A stretch of DNA of 64,000 nucleotides from Pseudomonas yamanorum. Lineage in GTDB: Bacteria; Pseudomonadota; Gammaproteobacteria; Pseudomonadales; Pseudomonadaceae. Numbering within the stretch: position 1 is the first letter of the stretch; each line of letters starts with the position of its first letter. Positions 52,102-60,500 of the stretch are shown here, piece by piece. The notes beneath the pieces are model-generated. The model was given only the letters and a program-made list of their open reading frames with translations, had not been told where the DNA came from and did not search any database. A program made the position numbers and the translations under genes. The stretch is from the NCBI RefSeq assembly GCF_900105735.1, contig NZ_LT629793.1:4898001-4962000 (forward strand), written 5' to 3'.

Positions 52102-52749
52102 ATGCAAGACACATTACGTATCACCGAAGTTTTTTACTCGTTGCAGGGTGAAACGCGCACTGCCGGGCTGCCCACTGTATTTGTGCGCCTCACCGGTTGC
52201 CCGCTGCGTTGCCAGTACTGCGACAGCGCCTACGCCTTCAGTGGCGGTACCGTGCGCACCCTTGACGACATCCTCGAGCAAGTGGCCGGTTACCGGCCGC
52301 GTTATGTCTGCGTCACCGGTGGCGAGCCGCTGGCGCAGCCTAATGCCATTCCCCTGCTCAAGCAGTTGTGTGATGCCGGTTACGAGGTTTCCCTGGAAAC
52401 CAGCGGTGCCCTGGATATTTCCGCGGTCGACCCTCGCGTCAGTCGTGTCGTCGACCTCAAGACCCCGGGTTCCAAGGAAGCGCACCGCAACCGCTACGAG
52501 AACATCGAGTTGCTGACGGCCAACGACCAGGTCAAGTTCGTCATCTGTTCCCGTGAAGACTACGACTGGGCGACCTCCAAGCTGATCCAATATGGCCTGG
52601 ACCGCCGTGCCGGCGAAGTGCTGTTTTCCCCCAGCCATCATGACCTGAATGCTCGCGACCTGGCTGACTGGGTTGTCGCAGACAATCTGCCGGTGCGCCT
52701 GCAGCTGCAGTTGCACAAGTACCTGTGGAACGACGAGCCGGGGCGCTGA
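52102..52749 (+). CDS. queE: 7-carboxy-7-deazaguanine synthase
   Basis: 215 residues from ATG 52102 ([11 protein letters not shown]); an in-frame GTG at 52093 is also possible. Radical-SAM enzyme that makes CDG from CPH4 in queuosine synthesis. The cluster motif is [10 protein letters not shown] preceded by GCP (CxxxCxxC-type), with GGEPLAQ for SAM binding. The ATG has only a weak ribosome site. queC follows after 1 bp. No preQ1 riboswitch is visible upstream. Confidence 0.95.
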   Translation: MQDTLRITEVFYSLQGETRTAGLPTVFVRLTGCPLRCQYCDSAYAFSGGTVRTLDDILEQVAGYRPRYVCVTGGEPLAQPNAIPLLKQLCDAGYEVSLETSGALDISAVDPRVSRVVDLKTPGSKEAHRNRYENIELLTANDQVKFVICSREDYDWATSKLIQYGLDRRAGEVLFSPSHHDLNARDLADWVVADNLPVRLQLQLHKYLWNDEPGR

Positions 52750-52750
52750 G

Positions 52751-53428
52751 ATGACTGATCAAAAGCGTGCTGTCATCCTGCTGTCCGGCGGCCTCGACTC
52801 CGCCACCGTGGTCGCCATGGCCCGTGCAGAAGGCTACAGCTGCTACACCCTGAGCTTCGACTACGGCCAGCGCCATCGCGCCGAGTTGAATGCTGCTGCC
52901 CGTGTCGCTCGAGACCTGGGCGTGGTGGAGCACAAGGTGATCGGCCTGAACCTCGACGGCATGGGTGGTTCGGCGCTGACCGACAGCTCCATAGACGTGC
53001 CGCAAGGCCCCAGCGAAGGCATCCCGGTGACCTACGTGCCGGCGCGCAACACCGTCTTCCTGTCCCTGGCCCTTGGCTGGGCCGAAGTCCTCGAGGCGCG
53101 CGACATCTTCATCGGCGTCAACGCCCTGGACTACGCCGGCTACCCGGACTGCCGTCCCGAGTACATCGAGTCGTTCGAGCGCATGGCCAACCTCGCTACC
53201 AAGGCCGGTGTAGAGGGGCCGGGCTTTCGCATCCTGGCGCCGCTGCAGAACCGCAGCAAGGCCGATATCGTGAAGGCTGGCGTAGGACTTGGCGTCGATT
53301 ACTCGCTGACTGTTTCCTGCTATCAGGCGGACATTGACGGTCGTGCTTGTGGGAAGTGCGACAGCTGCCGACTGCGTGCAGAGGGCTTCCAGGCGGCCGG
53401 AATTACTGACCCAACACGTTATTTCTGA
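52751..53428 (+). CDS. queC: 7-cyano-7-deazaguanine synthase
   Basis: 225 residues from ATG 52751. The PP-loop ATP motif is [10 protein letters not shown]. The C-terminal zinc site is [14 protein letters not shown]. It converts CDG to preQ0. The pair queE-queC forms one transcript ahead of tRNA-Lys. Confidence 0.97.
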   Translation: MTDQKRAVILLSGGLDSATVVAMARAEGYSCYTLSFDYGQRHRAELNAAARVARDLGVVEHKVIGLNLDGMGGSALTDSSIDVPQGPSEGIPVTYVPARNTVFLSLALGWAEVLEARDIFIGVNALDYAGYPDCRPEYIESFERMANLATKAGVEGPGFRILAPLQNRSKADIVKAGVGLGVDYSLTVSCYQADIDGRACGKCDSCRLRAEGFQAAGITDPTRYF

Positions 53429-53446
53429 TTTATTTCAAATAAGGTG

Positions 53447-53474
53447 TTGAATAATCCTTAGAAATCAGTATTAT
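53447..53474 (+). promoter_or_regulatory. Promoter of tRNA-Lys
   Basis: TTGAAT (53447-53452), 16 bp, TATTAT (53469-53474). The mature tRNA starts 18 bp later. Confidence 0.65.
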
Positions 53475-53491
53475 ACGCGCCACCACACAGC

Positions 53492-53567
53492 GGGTCGTTA
53501 GCTCAGTTGGTAGAGCAGTTGGCTTTTAACCAATTGGTCGTAGGTTCGAATCCCACACGACCCACCA
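53492..53567 (+). tRNA. tRNA-Lys (anticodon UUU)
   Basis: 76 nt with an encoded CCA end. Acceptor GGGTCGT / ACGACCC; D-arm GCTCAGTTGGTAGAGC; anticodon loop CTTTTAA (anticodon TTT); T-arm with GGTTCGAATCC. Nearly identical to E. coli tRNA-Lys. No integrated element is seen at its 3' end. Confidence 0.98.
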
Positions 53568-53586
53568 TTTTTGGCGGTTTAGAAAA

Positions 53587-53628
53587 TCCGGAAGGCCCAC
53601 GCAAGTGAGGATTTCCGGGTTTTTTTTT
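53587..53628 (+). terminator. tRNA-Lys terminator
   Basis: Stem CCGGAA / TTCCGG with a long loop, followed by nine T. Confidence 0.7.
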
Positions 53629-53635
53629 GCCCAAC

Positions 53636-53677
53636 AAAAGCCGATCACTCTCATGGCAGAGAGTGATCGGCTTTTTT
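53636..53677. terminator. Strong bidirectional terminator, pst side
   Basis: AAAAGCCGATCACTCTC / GAGAGTGATCGGCTTTT. It ends the pstSCAB transcript from the minus strand, directly after pstB. Confidence 0.92.
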
Positions 53678-53684
53678 GTTAAAG

Positions 53685-54464
53685 CTAGCCGAACCGCCCG
53701 GTGATGTAGTCCTCGGTCTGCTTCATCTTCGGCTTGGTGAAGATCTCATCCGTATTGCCGTGCTCAATCAGCTCCCCCATGAACATGAACGCCGTGCTGT
53801 CCGAGACCCGAGCGGCCTGCTGCATGTTGTGGGTCACGATGATCACCGTGTATTGCTCTTTCAGTTCGGTGATCAACTGTTCGATGCGCCCGGTGGAAAT
53901 CGGGTCGAGTGCCGAGGTCGGCTCATCCAGCAGCAACACCTGCGGCCGCAGCGCAATGGTGCGGGCGATGCACAGGCGTTGCTGCTGCCCGCCTGAGAGA
54001 CTCTGGGCGCTCTGCTTGAGTTTGTCTTTCACCTCATCCCACAGCGCGCCGCCGCGCAAGGCTTGCTCGACTCGATCATCCATTTCCCGGCGCGACAGCT
54101 TTTCATGGTGGCGCACGGCATAGGCGATGTTGTCGTAGATCGACATGGGGAACGGCACCGGCTTCTGGAAGACCATCCCGACATGACTGCGCAGGCGGTT
54201 CATCGAGTAGCCGGGGGCGAGGATGTTTTCGCCATTGAGCAGCACTTCACCGTGGGCTTCCTGCTTCGGGTACATCGAGTAGATACGGTTGAATACCCGC
54301 AGCAAGGTCGACTTCCCGCAACCCGATGGACCGATGATCGCGGTGATGCGTTTTTCCGGAATGTCGATGTCGATGGATTTCAGCGAACGTTGGTTGTTGT
54401 AGAAAAACTCCAACCCACGGACACGGATTTTGGTTTTTTCAGGATCAAGGCGGGTCGATTGCAT
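53685..54464 (-). CDS. pstB: Phosphate ABC transporter ATPase
   Basis: 259 residues. Walker [13 protein letters not shown]-loop [18 protein letters not shown], signature [14 protein letters not shown], Walker [13 protein letters not shown]. It energises high-affinity phosphate uptake. Last gene of the operon: a terminator follows immediately and no phoU is present. It overlaps pstA by 1 bp. Confidence 0.96.
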   Translation of the reverse strand: MQSTRLDPEKTKIRVRGLEFFYNNQRSLKSIDIDIPEKRITAIIGPSGCGKSTLLRVFNRIYSMYPKQEAHGEVLLNGENILAPGYSMNRLRSHVGMVFQKPVPFPMSIYDNIAYAVRHHEKLSRREMDDRVEQALRGGALWDEVKDKLKQSAQSLSGGQQQRLCIARTIALRPQVLLLDEPTSALDPISTGRIEQLITELKEQYTVIIVTHNMQQAARVSDSTAFMFMGELIEHGNTDEIFTKPKMKQTEDYITGRFG

Positions 54465-55336
54465 CAGTGGGACCTATTGCGCAAAAGAATCAGGCGAGAC
54501 AGCAAGCTCAGCACCAGCACGAACATCGTCAGTACCAAGGCGCCTGCCCATGCGAGGGAGTGCCAGTCATCGAAGGGGCTCATGGCGTACTGGAAAATAA
54601 CCACCGGCACGCTGGCGATCGGTTTGAGCAGGTTGCTGCTCCAGAACTGGTTGCCGAAGGCGGTGAACAGCAGCGGGGCGGTTTCCCCGGTAATCCGGGC
54701 CAGCGCCAGCAGGATGCCGGTCACCACACCCGCCTTGGCCGCCCTCAACACGATCTGCAACGTCAGCTTCCATTGCGGCACGCCCAGGGCCAGGGCCGCC
54801 TCACGCATGGTGGAGGGCTGCAGTTGGAGCATCTCGTCGGTTGTCCTCACCACCACCGGAATCACCAGCAGTGCCAACGCCAGGGCGCCAGCAATGGCAG
54901 AGAAGCCGACCTGGTGATTGGTCAGCAGGTTCAGCGGCAGGATTACGCCGGTGTAGATGAACAAACCGAGGACGATCGAGGGCGCGGACAGCAGAATGTC
55001 GTTGATGAAACGCACTGTGGTACCCAGGCGCGAGTGCCGTGCGAATTCCGCCAGCCAGATACCGGCCATCAGCCCGATGGGCGTGCCAATCAGTAGCGCA
55101 ATCCCGGACATCAGGGCGCTGCCGTAAAACGCGTTGGCCAGGCCGCCGTCTGTTCCGGGCGGCGGCGTCATCTCGGTAAACAGGCGCAGGTTGAGTGCCT
55201 GAAAACCGTTGATGATGGTAGTCAGCAGAATCCACGCCAGCCACAGCAGGCCAAAGACCGTCGCGCCACAACTGAGCAGCATGGCCACCCGGTTCTTGAA
55301 GGCACGCTTGCGGTACAGGCGGTCGTTGCTGTTCAT
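54464..55336 (-). CDS. pstA: Phosphate ABC transporter permease PstA
   Basis: 290 residues with about six membrane helices. The permease loop [20 protein letters not shown] contains the EAA motif that contacts PstB. It overlaps pstC by 4 bp. Confidence 0.95.
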   Translation of the reverse strand: MNSNDRLYRKRAFKNRVAMLLSCGATVFGLLWLAWILLTTIINGFQALNLRLFTEMTPPPGTDGGLANAFYGSALMSGIALLIGTPIGLMAGIWLAEFARHSRLGTTVRFINDILLSAPSIVLGLFIYTGVILPLNLLTNHQVGFSAIAGALALALLVIPVVVRTTDEMLQLQPSTMREAALALGVPQWKLTLQIVLRAAKAGVVTGILLALARITGETAPLLFTAFGNQFWSSNLLKPIASVPVVIFQYAMSPFDDWHSLAWAGALVLTMFVLVLSLLSRLILLRNRSH

Positions 55337-56343
55337 AGGCCCTCCTTGCGTGACAGGCGCATGAGCATCAACCGCGCCAGTGCCAGCACCACGAATGTCA
55401 CGATAAACAGCAGGAAGCCCAGGGCGATCAGCGCCGAACGATGCAGGTCGGTGTAGGCCTCGCTGAACTCGTTGGCGATGACCGATGCAATGGAACTGCT
55501 GGGCATCAGCAACGAGGCGGAGAACTGTTGCGCGTTACCCAGCACGAAGGTGACGGCCATGGTTTCACCCAGGGCGCGACCGAGGCCAAGAAAGATCCCG
55601 CCGACCACGGCCGAGCGGGTGTAGGGCAACACGATGTCCCACACCACTTCCCAGGTAGTACTACCGAGTGCGTAGGCCGACTCCTTCAATTGAGTCGGAA
55701 CACTGCGGAAAACCTCATGCATCACCGACGTGATGAACGGCGTAATCATGATCGCCAGGACGATACCGGCGGTCAGCATCCCGATGCCCAGCGGCGGTCC
55801 CTGGAACAGCGAGCCAATAAACGGAAGTGCGCCCAGGTAGTCATTGATCCAGGGTGACAAGTGTTCTGCCATAAAGGGCCCGAAAACAAACAGGCCCCAC
55901 ATGCCGTAGATGATTGAGGGAATGCCCGCGAGCAATTCAACGGCGGAGGCGACTGGCATTCTCAGCCAGGGCGGCGCCACTTCGGTGAGGAAAATCGCGA
56001 TGCCGAAACTCACGGGCACCGCAATCAGTAACGCGAGGAAAGAGGTGACCAAGGTGCCGTAAATCGGCACCAGGGCGCCGAAGTGGTTGTTGACCGCATC
56101 CCAGTCGGTGCTGGTAATGAAACCGAAACCAAAAGTCTTGAAGGCCAGGCCGCCGCCCCAAAGCGTTGAGGCAGCAATGCTGGCCAATAACAGCAAGACC
56201 AGCATGGCAGCGCCGAACATGGAGCGTTTGAACCACAGGTCATTGCGCTGATCGCGAGCAGCACGGTTGTCACCGCTCACATCGCCCGCGTGAGTAGTCA
56301 TCACCATCGATTGCACGGTTTCGTTCATATCAGATGTGCTCAC
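55333..56343 (-). CDS. pstC: Phosphate ABC transporter permease PstC
   Basis: 336 residues from GTG 56343 (AGGGGG upstream); ATG 56328 is an alternative. A hydrophilic N-terminus of about 40 residues, six helices, and the EAA-type loop KESAYALGSTTWEVVWDIVL. Forms the channel with PstA. Confidence 0.95.
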   Translation of the reverse strand: MSTSDMNETVQSMVMTTHAGDVSGDNRAARDQRNDLWFKRSMFGAAMLVLLLLASIAASTLWGGGLAFKTFGFGFITSTDWDAVNNHFGALVPIYGTLVTSFLALLIAVPVSFGIAIFLTEVAPPWLRMPVASAVELLAGIPSIIYGMWGLFVFGPFMAEHLSPWINDYLGALPFIGSLFQGPPLGIGMLTAGIVLAIMITPFITSVMHEVFRSVPTQLKESAYALGSTTWEVVWDIVLPYTRSAVVGGIFLGLGRALGETMAVTFVLGNAQQFSASLLMPSSSIASVIANEFSEAYTDLHRSALIALGFLLFIVTFVVLALARLMLMRLSRKEGL

Positions 56344-56393
56344 CAGCGCCCCCTGGCATCAGGTTGCTTGAGGGCGCGGGTCTCAGGGACGGA

Positions 56394-57413
56394 TCAGTGG
56401 GCGAAGTCGGACTTCCAGTAACCTTCGATCCGGGTCACGAGGGAAACAGGCAGCGCGACGTAGTCCAATGCCGCAGCCTGCTGTTGACCTTTCTCCAATG
56501 ACCATTTGAAGAAGTTGAAAGCGGCCTGGCTTTGCTCGGCGTTCTTTGCCTGCTTGTACATGATGATCCAGGTGGTCGCCGTGATCGGCCACGCGTTCTC
56601 GCCCGGTGCGTTGGTCATGATCAGGTTGAAGTCCTTGGCGTTGGCCCAGTCGGCGGTATCCGCCGCTGCCTGGAAGGCCTTGGCGTTGGGCTCGACGAAT
56701 TTGCCGGACGCGTTCTTCAGTGAGGCGTAAGTCATCTTGTTCTGCAGGGCGTAGGCGTATTCAACAAAGCCGATGGAATTCTTGATCTGCTTTACGTAGG
56801 CCGAAACACCTTCGTTACCCTTGCCGCCCACACCGACTGGCCACGGCACGGTGGTGCCGAAACCGATTTTGCTTTTCCAGCCATCACTGACTTTGGAGAG
56901 GTAGTTGGTGAAGTTGTACGAGGTGCCCGAGCCGTCCGAGCGGTGGACCACGGTGATATTCGCGCCGGGCAGCTTCAGGCCGGGGTTGAGCGCGGCAATC
57001 GCCGGGTCGTTCCAGGCCTTGATGTCACCGAGGAAAATCTTCGCCAGCACCTCGCCATCGAGTTTCAGCTGGCCTGCTGCAACGCCTTCGACGTTCATCA
57101 CCGGTACGATACCGCCAATCACGCTGGGGAACTGGCCGAGGCCGCCGGCCTTCAGTTCATCCGCCGACAGCGGTGCGTCGGAAGCGCCGAAATCCACGGT
57201 GGCCGCCTTGATCTGGGCGATGCCGCCGCCAGAACCGATGGACTGGTAGTTGATCCGGTCACTGGAGCTTTTGCTGTATTCCTGGGACCACTTGGACAGC
57301 ACCGGGTAGACGAAACTGGAGCCTGCACCCGTGACGTCAGTGGCGTGAGCGACACCACTCAGGCACAGGGCAGTGAACAACACTGACAGACTCTTTTTGG
57401 TCAGCAACATCAC
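56394..57413 (-). CDS. pstS: Periplasmic phosphate-binding protein PstS
   Basis: 339 residues with a signal peptide ending at GVAHA. Phosphate-contacting segments are GAGSSFVYPVLSKW, HRSDGSGTSYNFTNYL and DFGASDAPLS. The two-start ATGATG at 57413/57410 leaves the first codon uncertain by one. It is first in the operon, behind a Pho box. E. coli-type PstS. Confidence 0.96.
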   Translation of the reverse strand: MMLLTKKSLSVLFTALCLSGVAHATDVTGAGSSFVYPVLSKWSQEYSKSSSDRINYQSIGSGGGIAQIKAATVDFGASDAPLSADELKAGGLGQFPSVIGGIVPVMNVEGVAAGQLKLDGEVLAKIFLGDIKAWNDPAIAALNPGLKLPGANITVVHRSDGSGTSYNFTNYLSKVSDGWKSKIGFGTTVPWPVGVGGKGNEGVSAYVKQIKNSIGFVEYAYALQNKMTYASLKNASGKFVEPNAKAFQAAADTADWANAKDFNLIMTNAPGENAWPITATTWIIMYKQAKNAEQSQAAFNFFKWSLEKGQQQAAALDYVALPVSLVTRIEGYWKSDFAH

Positions 57414-57470
57414 GACGACACCTCAAAGGAAGGGGGTAGGTGGAGGGCTCCACCTGTCTGGGACGTGACG

Positions 57471-57504
57471 ATTTAATTCCTGAAATGTGTCTGTTTAATG
57501 ACGG
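57471..57504 (-). promoter_or_regulatory. Pho box and -10 element of pstS
   Basis: On the minus strand CCGTCAT-TAAA-CAGACAC (57504-57487) fits the direct repeat CTGTCAT-N4-CTGTCAT (10 of 14 positions). Then come exactly 10 bp and a -10 box TTAAAT (57476-57471). The -35 is replaced by the Pho box, as in PhoB-activated promoters. Confidence 0.72.
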
Positions 57505-57519
57505 TTTGGCTTTATGAAG

Positions 57520-57576
57520 AAACATTTAGAAATGTTTGCTCCGATGAAAGCGGGCATGCCCGTCTCCACCGGAGCA
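57520..57576. promoter_or_regulatory. Consecutive palindromes between pstS and tpsA
   Basis: AAACATTT-AG-AAATGTTT (57520-57537) sits 15 bp upstream of the Pho box. It abuts a nested hairpin: outer TGCTCCG / CGGAGCA (57537-57543, 57570-57576), inner CGGGCATGCCCG (57551-57562). The nested hairpin may terminate tpsA (stop at 57584); the AT-rich palindrome may be an operator. Confidence 0.45.
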
Positions 57577-57583
57577 GGGTTGC

Positions 57584-60500
57584 TTAGTGGGTGCCTTGAT
57601 CAATCCCGGCCTGCAACTCCTGGCTATTACTGTGCCCGCCAACCCGCAGCGGTCCGAGGTTGATGGCTTGATCCTTACGCGTTGCGTCGTCCTGTTTGCG
57701 CGTCAGTTCATCCTTGGCGCCAAGCGCCAGATTGACCGGTGACTTCGAGACGTTCAGCCCGACATCCGCGCGATAATCGCTGCCCGTCAACGTGGTGGCG
57801 TTTACCGCAGAACCACCCAAATCGACTTTGCCTTCCGAAGCCCCGATGCGCGCACCGGTCAAGCGAGTCTCACCACCCACCTGCAAGTTCACGCCCTGGG
57901 TACCGCTGATGCCCGAGGCCTGAGTGACGCTGTCCTTGGCGACGTGGCTGACGTTCAGGTTCAAGGTCGGGGTGTAGGCGGTGGTGCCGCTCTTGTCGCC
58001 GAACAACACGTTTTCTGCGGTATTGGCCACCGAGCTGCCGGTGGTGTTCTTGCCGCTGACGGCGTAGCTGTCACTGGTTTTCGGCCAGAGCTTTTCCTTG
58101 ACGCTGGACAGGCGCGTGCCCAGGGCGTCCTTCTTGTCGGCGAGGTAAGTCTTGGCCTGCTCCACGCGGGTGCCGAAGGCGCCACGGGGCTCGGGGTTCA
58201 CGTCGTAGCTACCGCTGCGGGTGAGTTTTTCGCCCAGGCGCTCCTTGGCGTTGCCGACGCTATTAACCACGTTGTCCTTGGCCGAGGCCAGGTGCTCGGT
58301 GCCCTTGTCGACGGCGTTCTCGAGTTTTTCGCGGTGCTTGTCGAACGCGCCTTCTGCCTTGGCCTGCACTTTGTCCTTTAGGGGGCCGGTGGTCTTGGCG
58401 AGTTTGTTGACGACGCCGGGCTGGTTTTTCTCAACGTCCAGCTTGGCATCGACGTTGACCTGGGTGCTGCTGACGTGATCCTTGCGGCTCTCGACCACGA
58501 GGTCGCCGCCGATCTTGCCGCTCACCTGATTCGCGTCGATCCGTGCCCCGGACAATCGGGTATCACCGGCACTGTTGATCACCACGGTGTCGGCCTTGAT
58601 CTGGCTGTCGTGCTGAGTGGTGCCTTGCAGGTAATCGACGTCGACCTTGGCCCGGGCATTGATGCCGTATTGGGTCTTTGGCGTGTCGTGTTCACCCGCG
58701 TTGGCCAGCGTGGTTTTGCCGCCGCTGCCGCCCGCGCCCAAGGTCACGCCCCAGCTGTCATGGGCCTGGGTCGATTGCGCCGACTCTTGCAGGATGCCGC
58801 CATTTACCGCGTCGAGGCTGACGTTGCTGGCCGCGATTTGCGTGCCTTGCAGGTGGATGGCATCGGCGCTGTTGCCGCCGCTGGCGAGCGTCACGTTGCC
58901 GTTGCTGTGCAGCTGTCCGACGCTGACGGTCTGGTCGTTTTCCGCGCCCTTGCCGATGTTGAAGTTGGCGCTGAGGCTCCCGGTCTTGCCGCTGCTTTCA
59001 GCGCTGCTGGTCTTGCCGGCGCCGACGTTCAGGCCGCCGCCCAGGTTGCTGGCGTTGCTGACGTGGCGCTCGGTGGCGGCTTGCAGGTCCAGCTTGCCAC
59101 CGGCGGCGAGGTTGATGTCACCGGTCTTGGCGCTGCTGCTGCCAATCCGGGTGCCTTGCAGGGTCAGGTCGGCGCCGCTGTTGAGTTGCACCGGACCTTT
59201 GCCCTGGAGGGTCGCGACCCGGGCCTGGCTGTCCTGGGTGTCCAGGCGCTTGTTGTCCAGCTGCACGCCGGCACCGAGGTTGACGTTATTGCCGTTGGTG
59301 CCCGGCGCCGTGCCCACGGTCAACGAGCCGTTGCCGCGCAGGGTGCTGCTGGTTTTGCTCTGGGTGTCGTTGGCTTGATTCAGCGCCAACTCGCCGCCCG
59401 CCTTGAGGTCGACGCCGGCCTGGCCGCCGTTGAACTGGCTGCCTTCATAACGCGCATCGCCCTTGACGTCGATGCCCACGCCTTGGGCCCCGGCGTAGCT
59501 GCCGACCACTGCCGTGCTGGTGGATTCGCGTACGTCACTGCTGCCGCCGGCGCCGCTGCCGCGCACGTTCAAGTCTTCACCCGTGGTGGTGTAGACCCGT
59601 ACGCCGGCCTTGGCGTCCACGCCTTGCTCGCTACTGCTGTGGGTAGTGGCGGCAGCGGTGGCAAGGTGGCTGCCGGCATCGATTTTCAGGCCGCCCTCGG
59701 TGGCATGGTATTGAGTGCCTTCATCCTGCAATTTGCCGGCGACGTTGACCTGCACCGTGCCGCCCGTGAACTGGCTGACCACTGCCGTGCTGTCCTGCTG
59801 TGTGCGGGACTTGTTGGCATGGCCGACTTCAACATCGAGCCCGACATTGGGTTGCTCGAACGCGTCCAGCAGCCCTGGCTGATGAAACTTGCTTTGGGCC
59901 ACACCTTCGATGGCTTTTTCGATGGGCCGGGTGATGCCTTTGTATTCGATATTGGCGCCGGCATCGGCCGTCCAGCCATTCTCCTTGTGGGTGCTGGACT
60001 CGCTGTTATGCGCCGCCTGGTTGTCGACCTGCGCAGCGTTGACCTGCAACCCGGAACCGGCCTTGGCCTGTGCGCCCTGGCTGGTGAGGGTGTTGCCGGC
60101 ATTGATGGTCAGCTTGCCGGCCGCCGCAACGGTGCTGGTGTGCGCGGTGGTTTTGCTGTTGGTGTCGTGGCTGCTTTGATGGCTGAACTGCGCGCCGCTG
60201 CCGGCCCTGTCGAGGCCGCCGGTGTAGTAGACGCCACCGCCAGTGGTGGTCTGCTCGGTGGTGTTGGCAGTGCTGTCATGGGTCGCCAGCAACTCGACAT
60301 TTTTCCCGCTTAAGGTCGCATCACCCTGGGTGGCCTTGAGGCCTGAACCCTCTACGCTCAAATCGCCACCCGCGGCGACGGCCAGGGTACCGCCGCTGAG
60401 GCTGGAGGCTTGTTGGCGGGTGGTGTCGGTGTGGCTGGTTTTCTGCTGGTCTTCGTAGTTCACGCCTGCGCGGTACTGGCGCGTGCCGTCGGCGGTTTCC

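Noticed and set aside
53492-53684. Genomic-island attachment at tRNA-Lys
   Set aside because: No integrase and no duplicated tRNA 3' end nearby; the core pst operon follows directly.
57584-58100. CDI toxin/immunity module at the tpsA 3' end
   Set aside because: The C-terminal residues continue beta repeats and end in a short tail; no VENN motif and no small ORF between tpsA and pstS.
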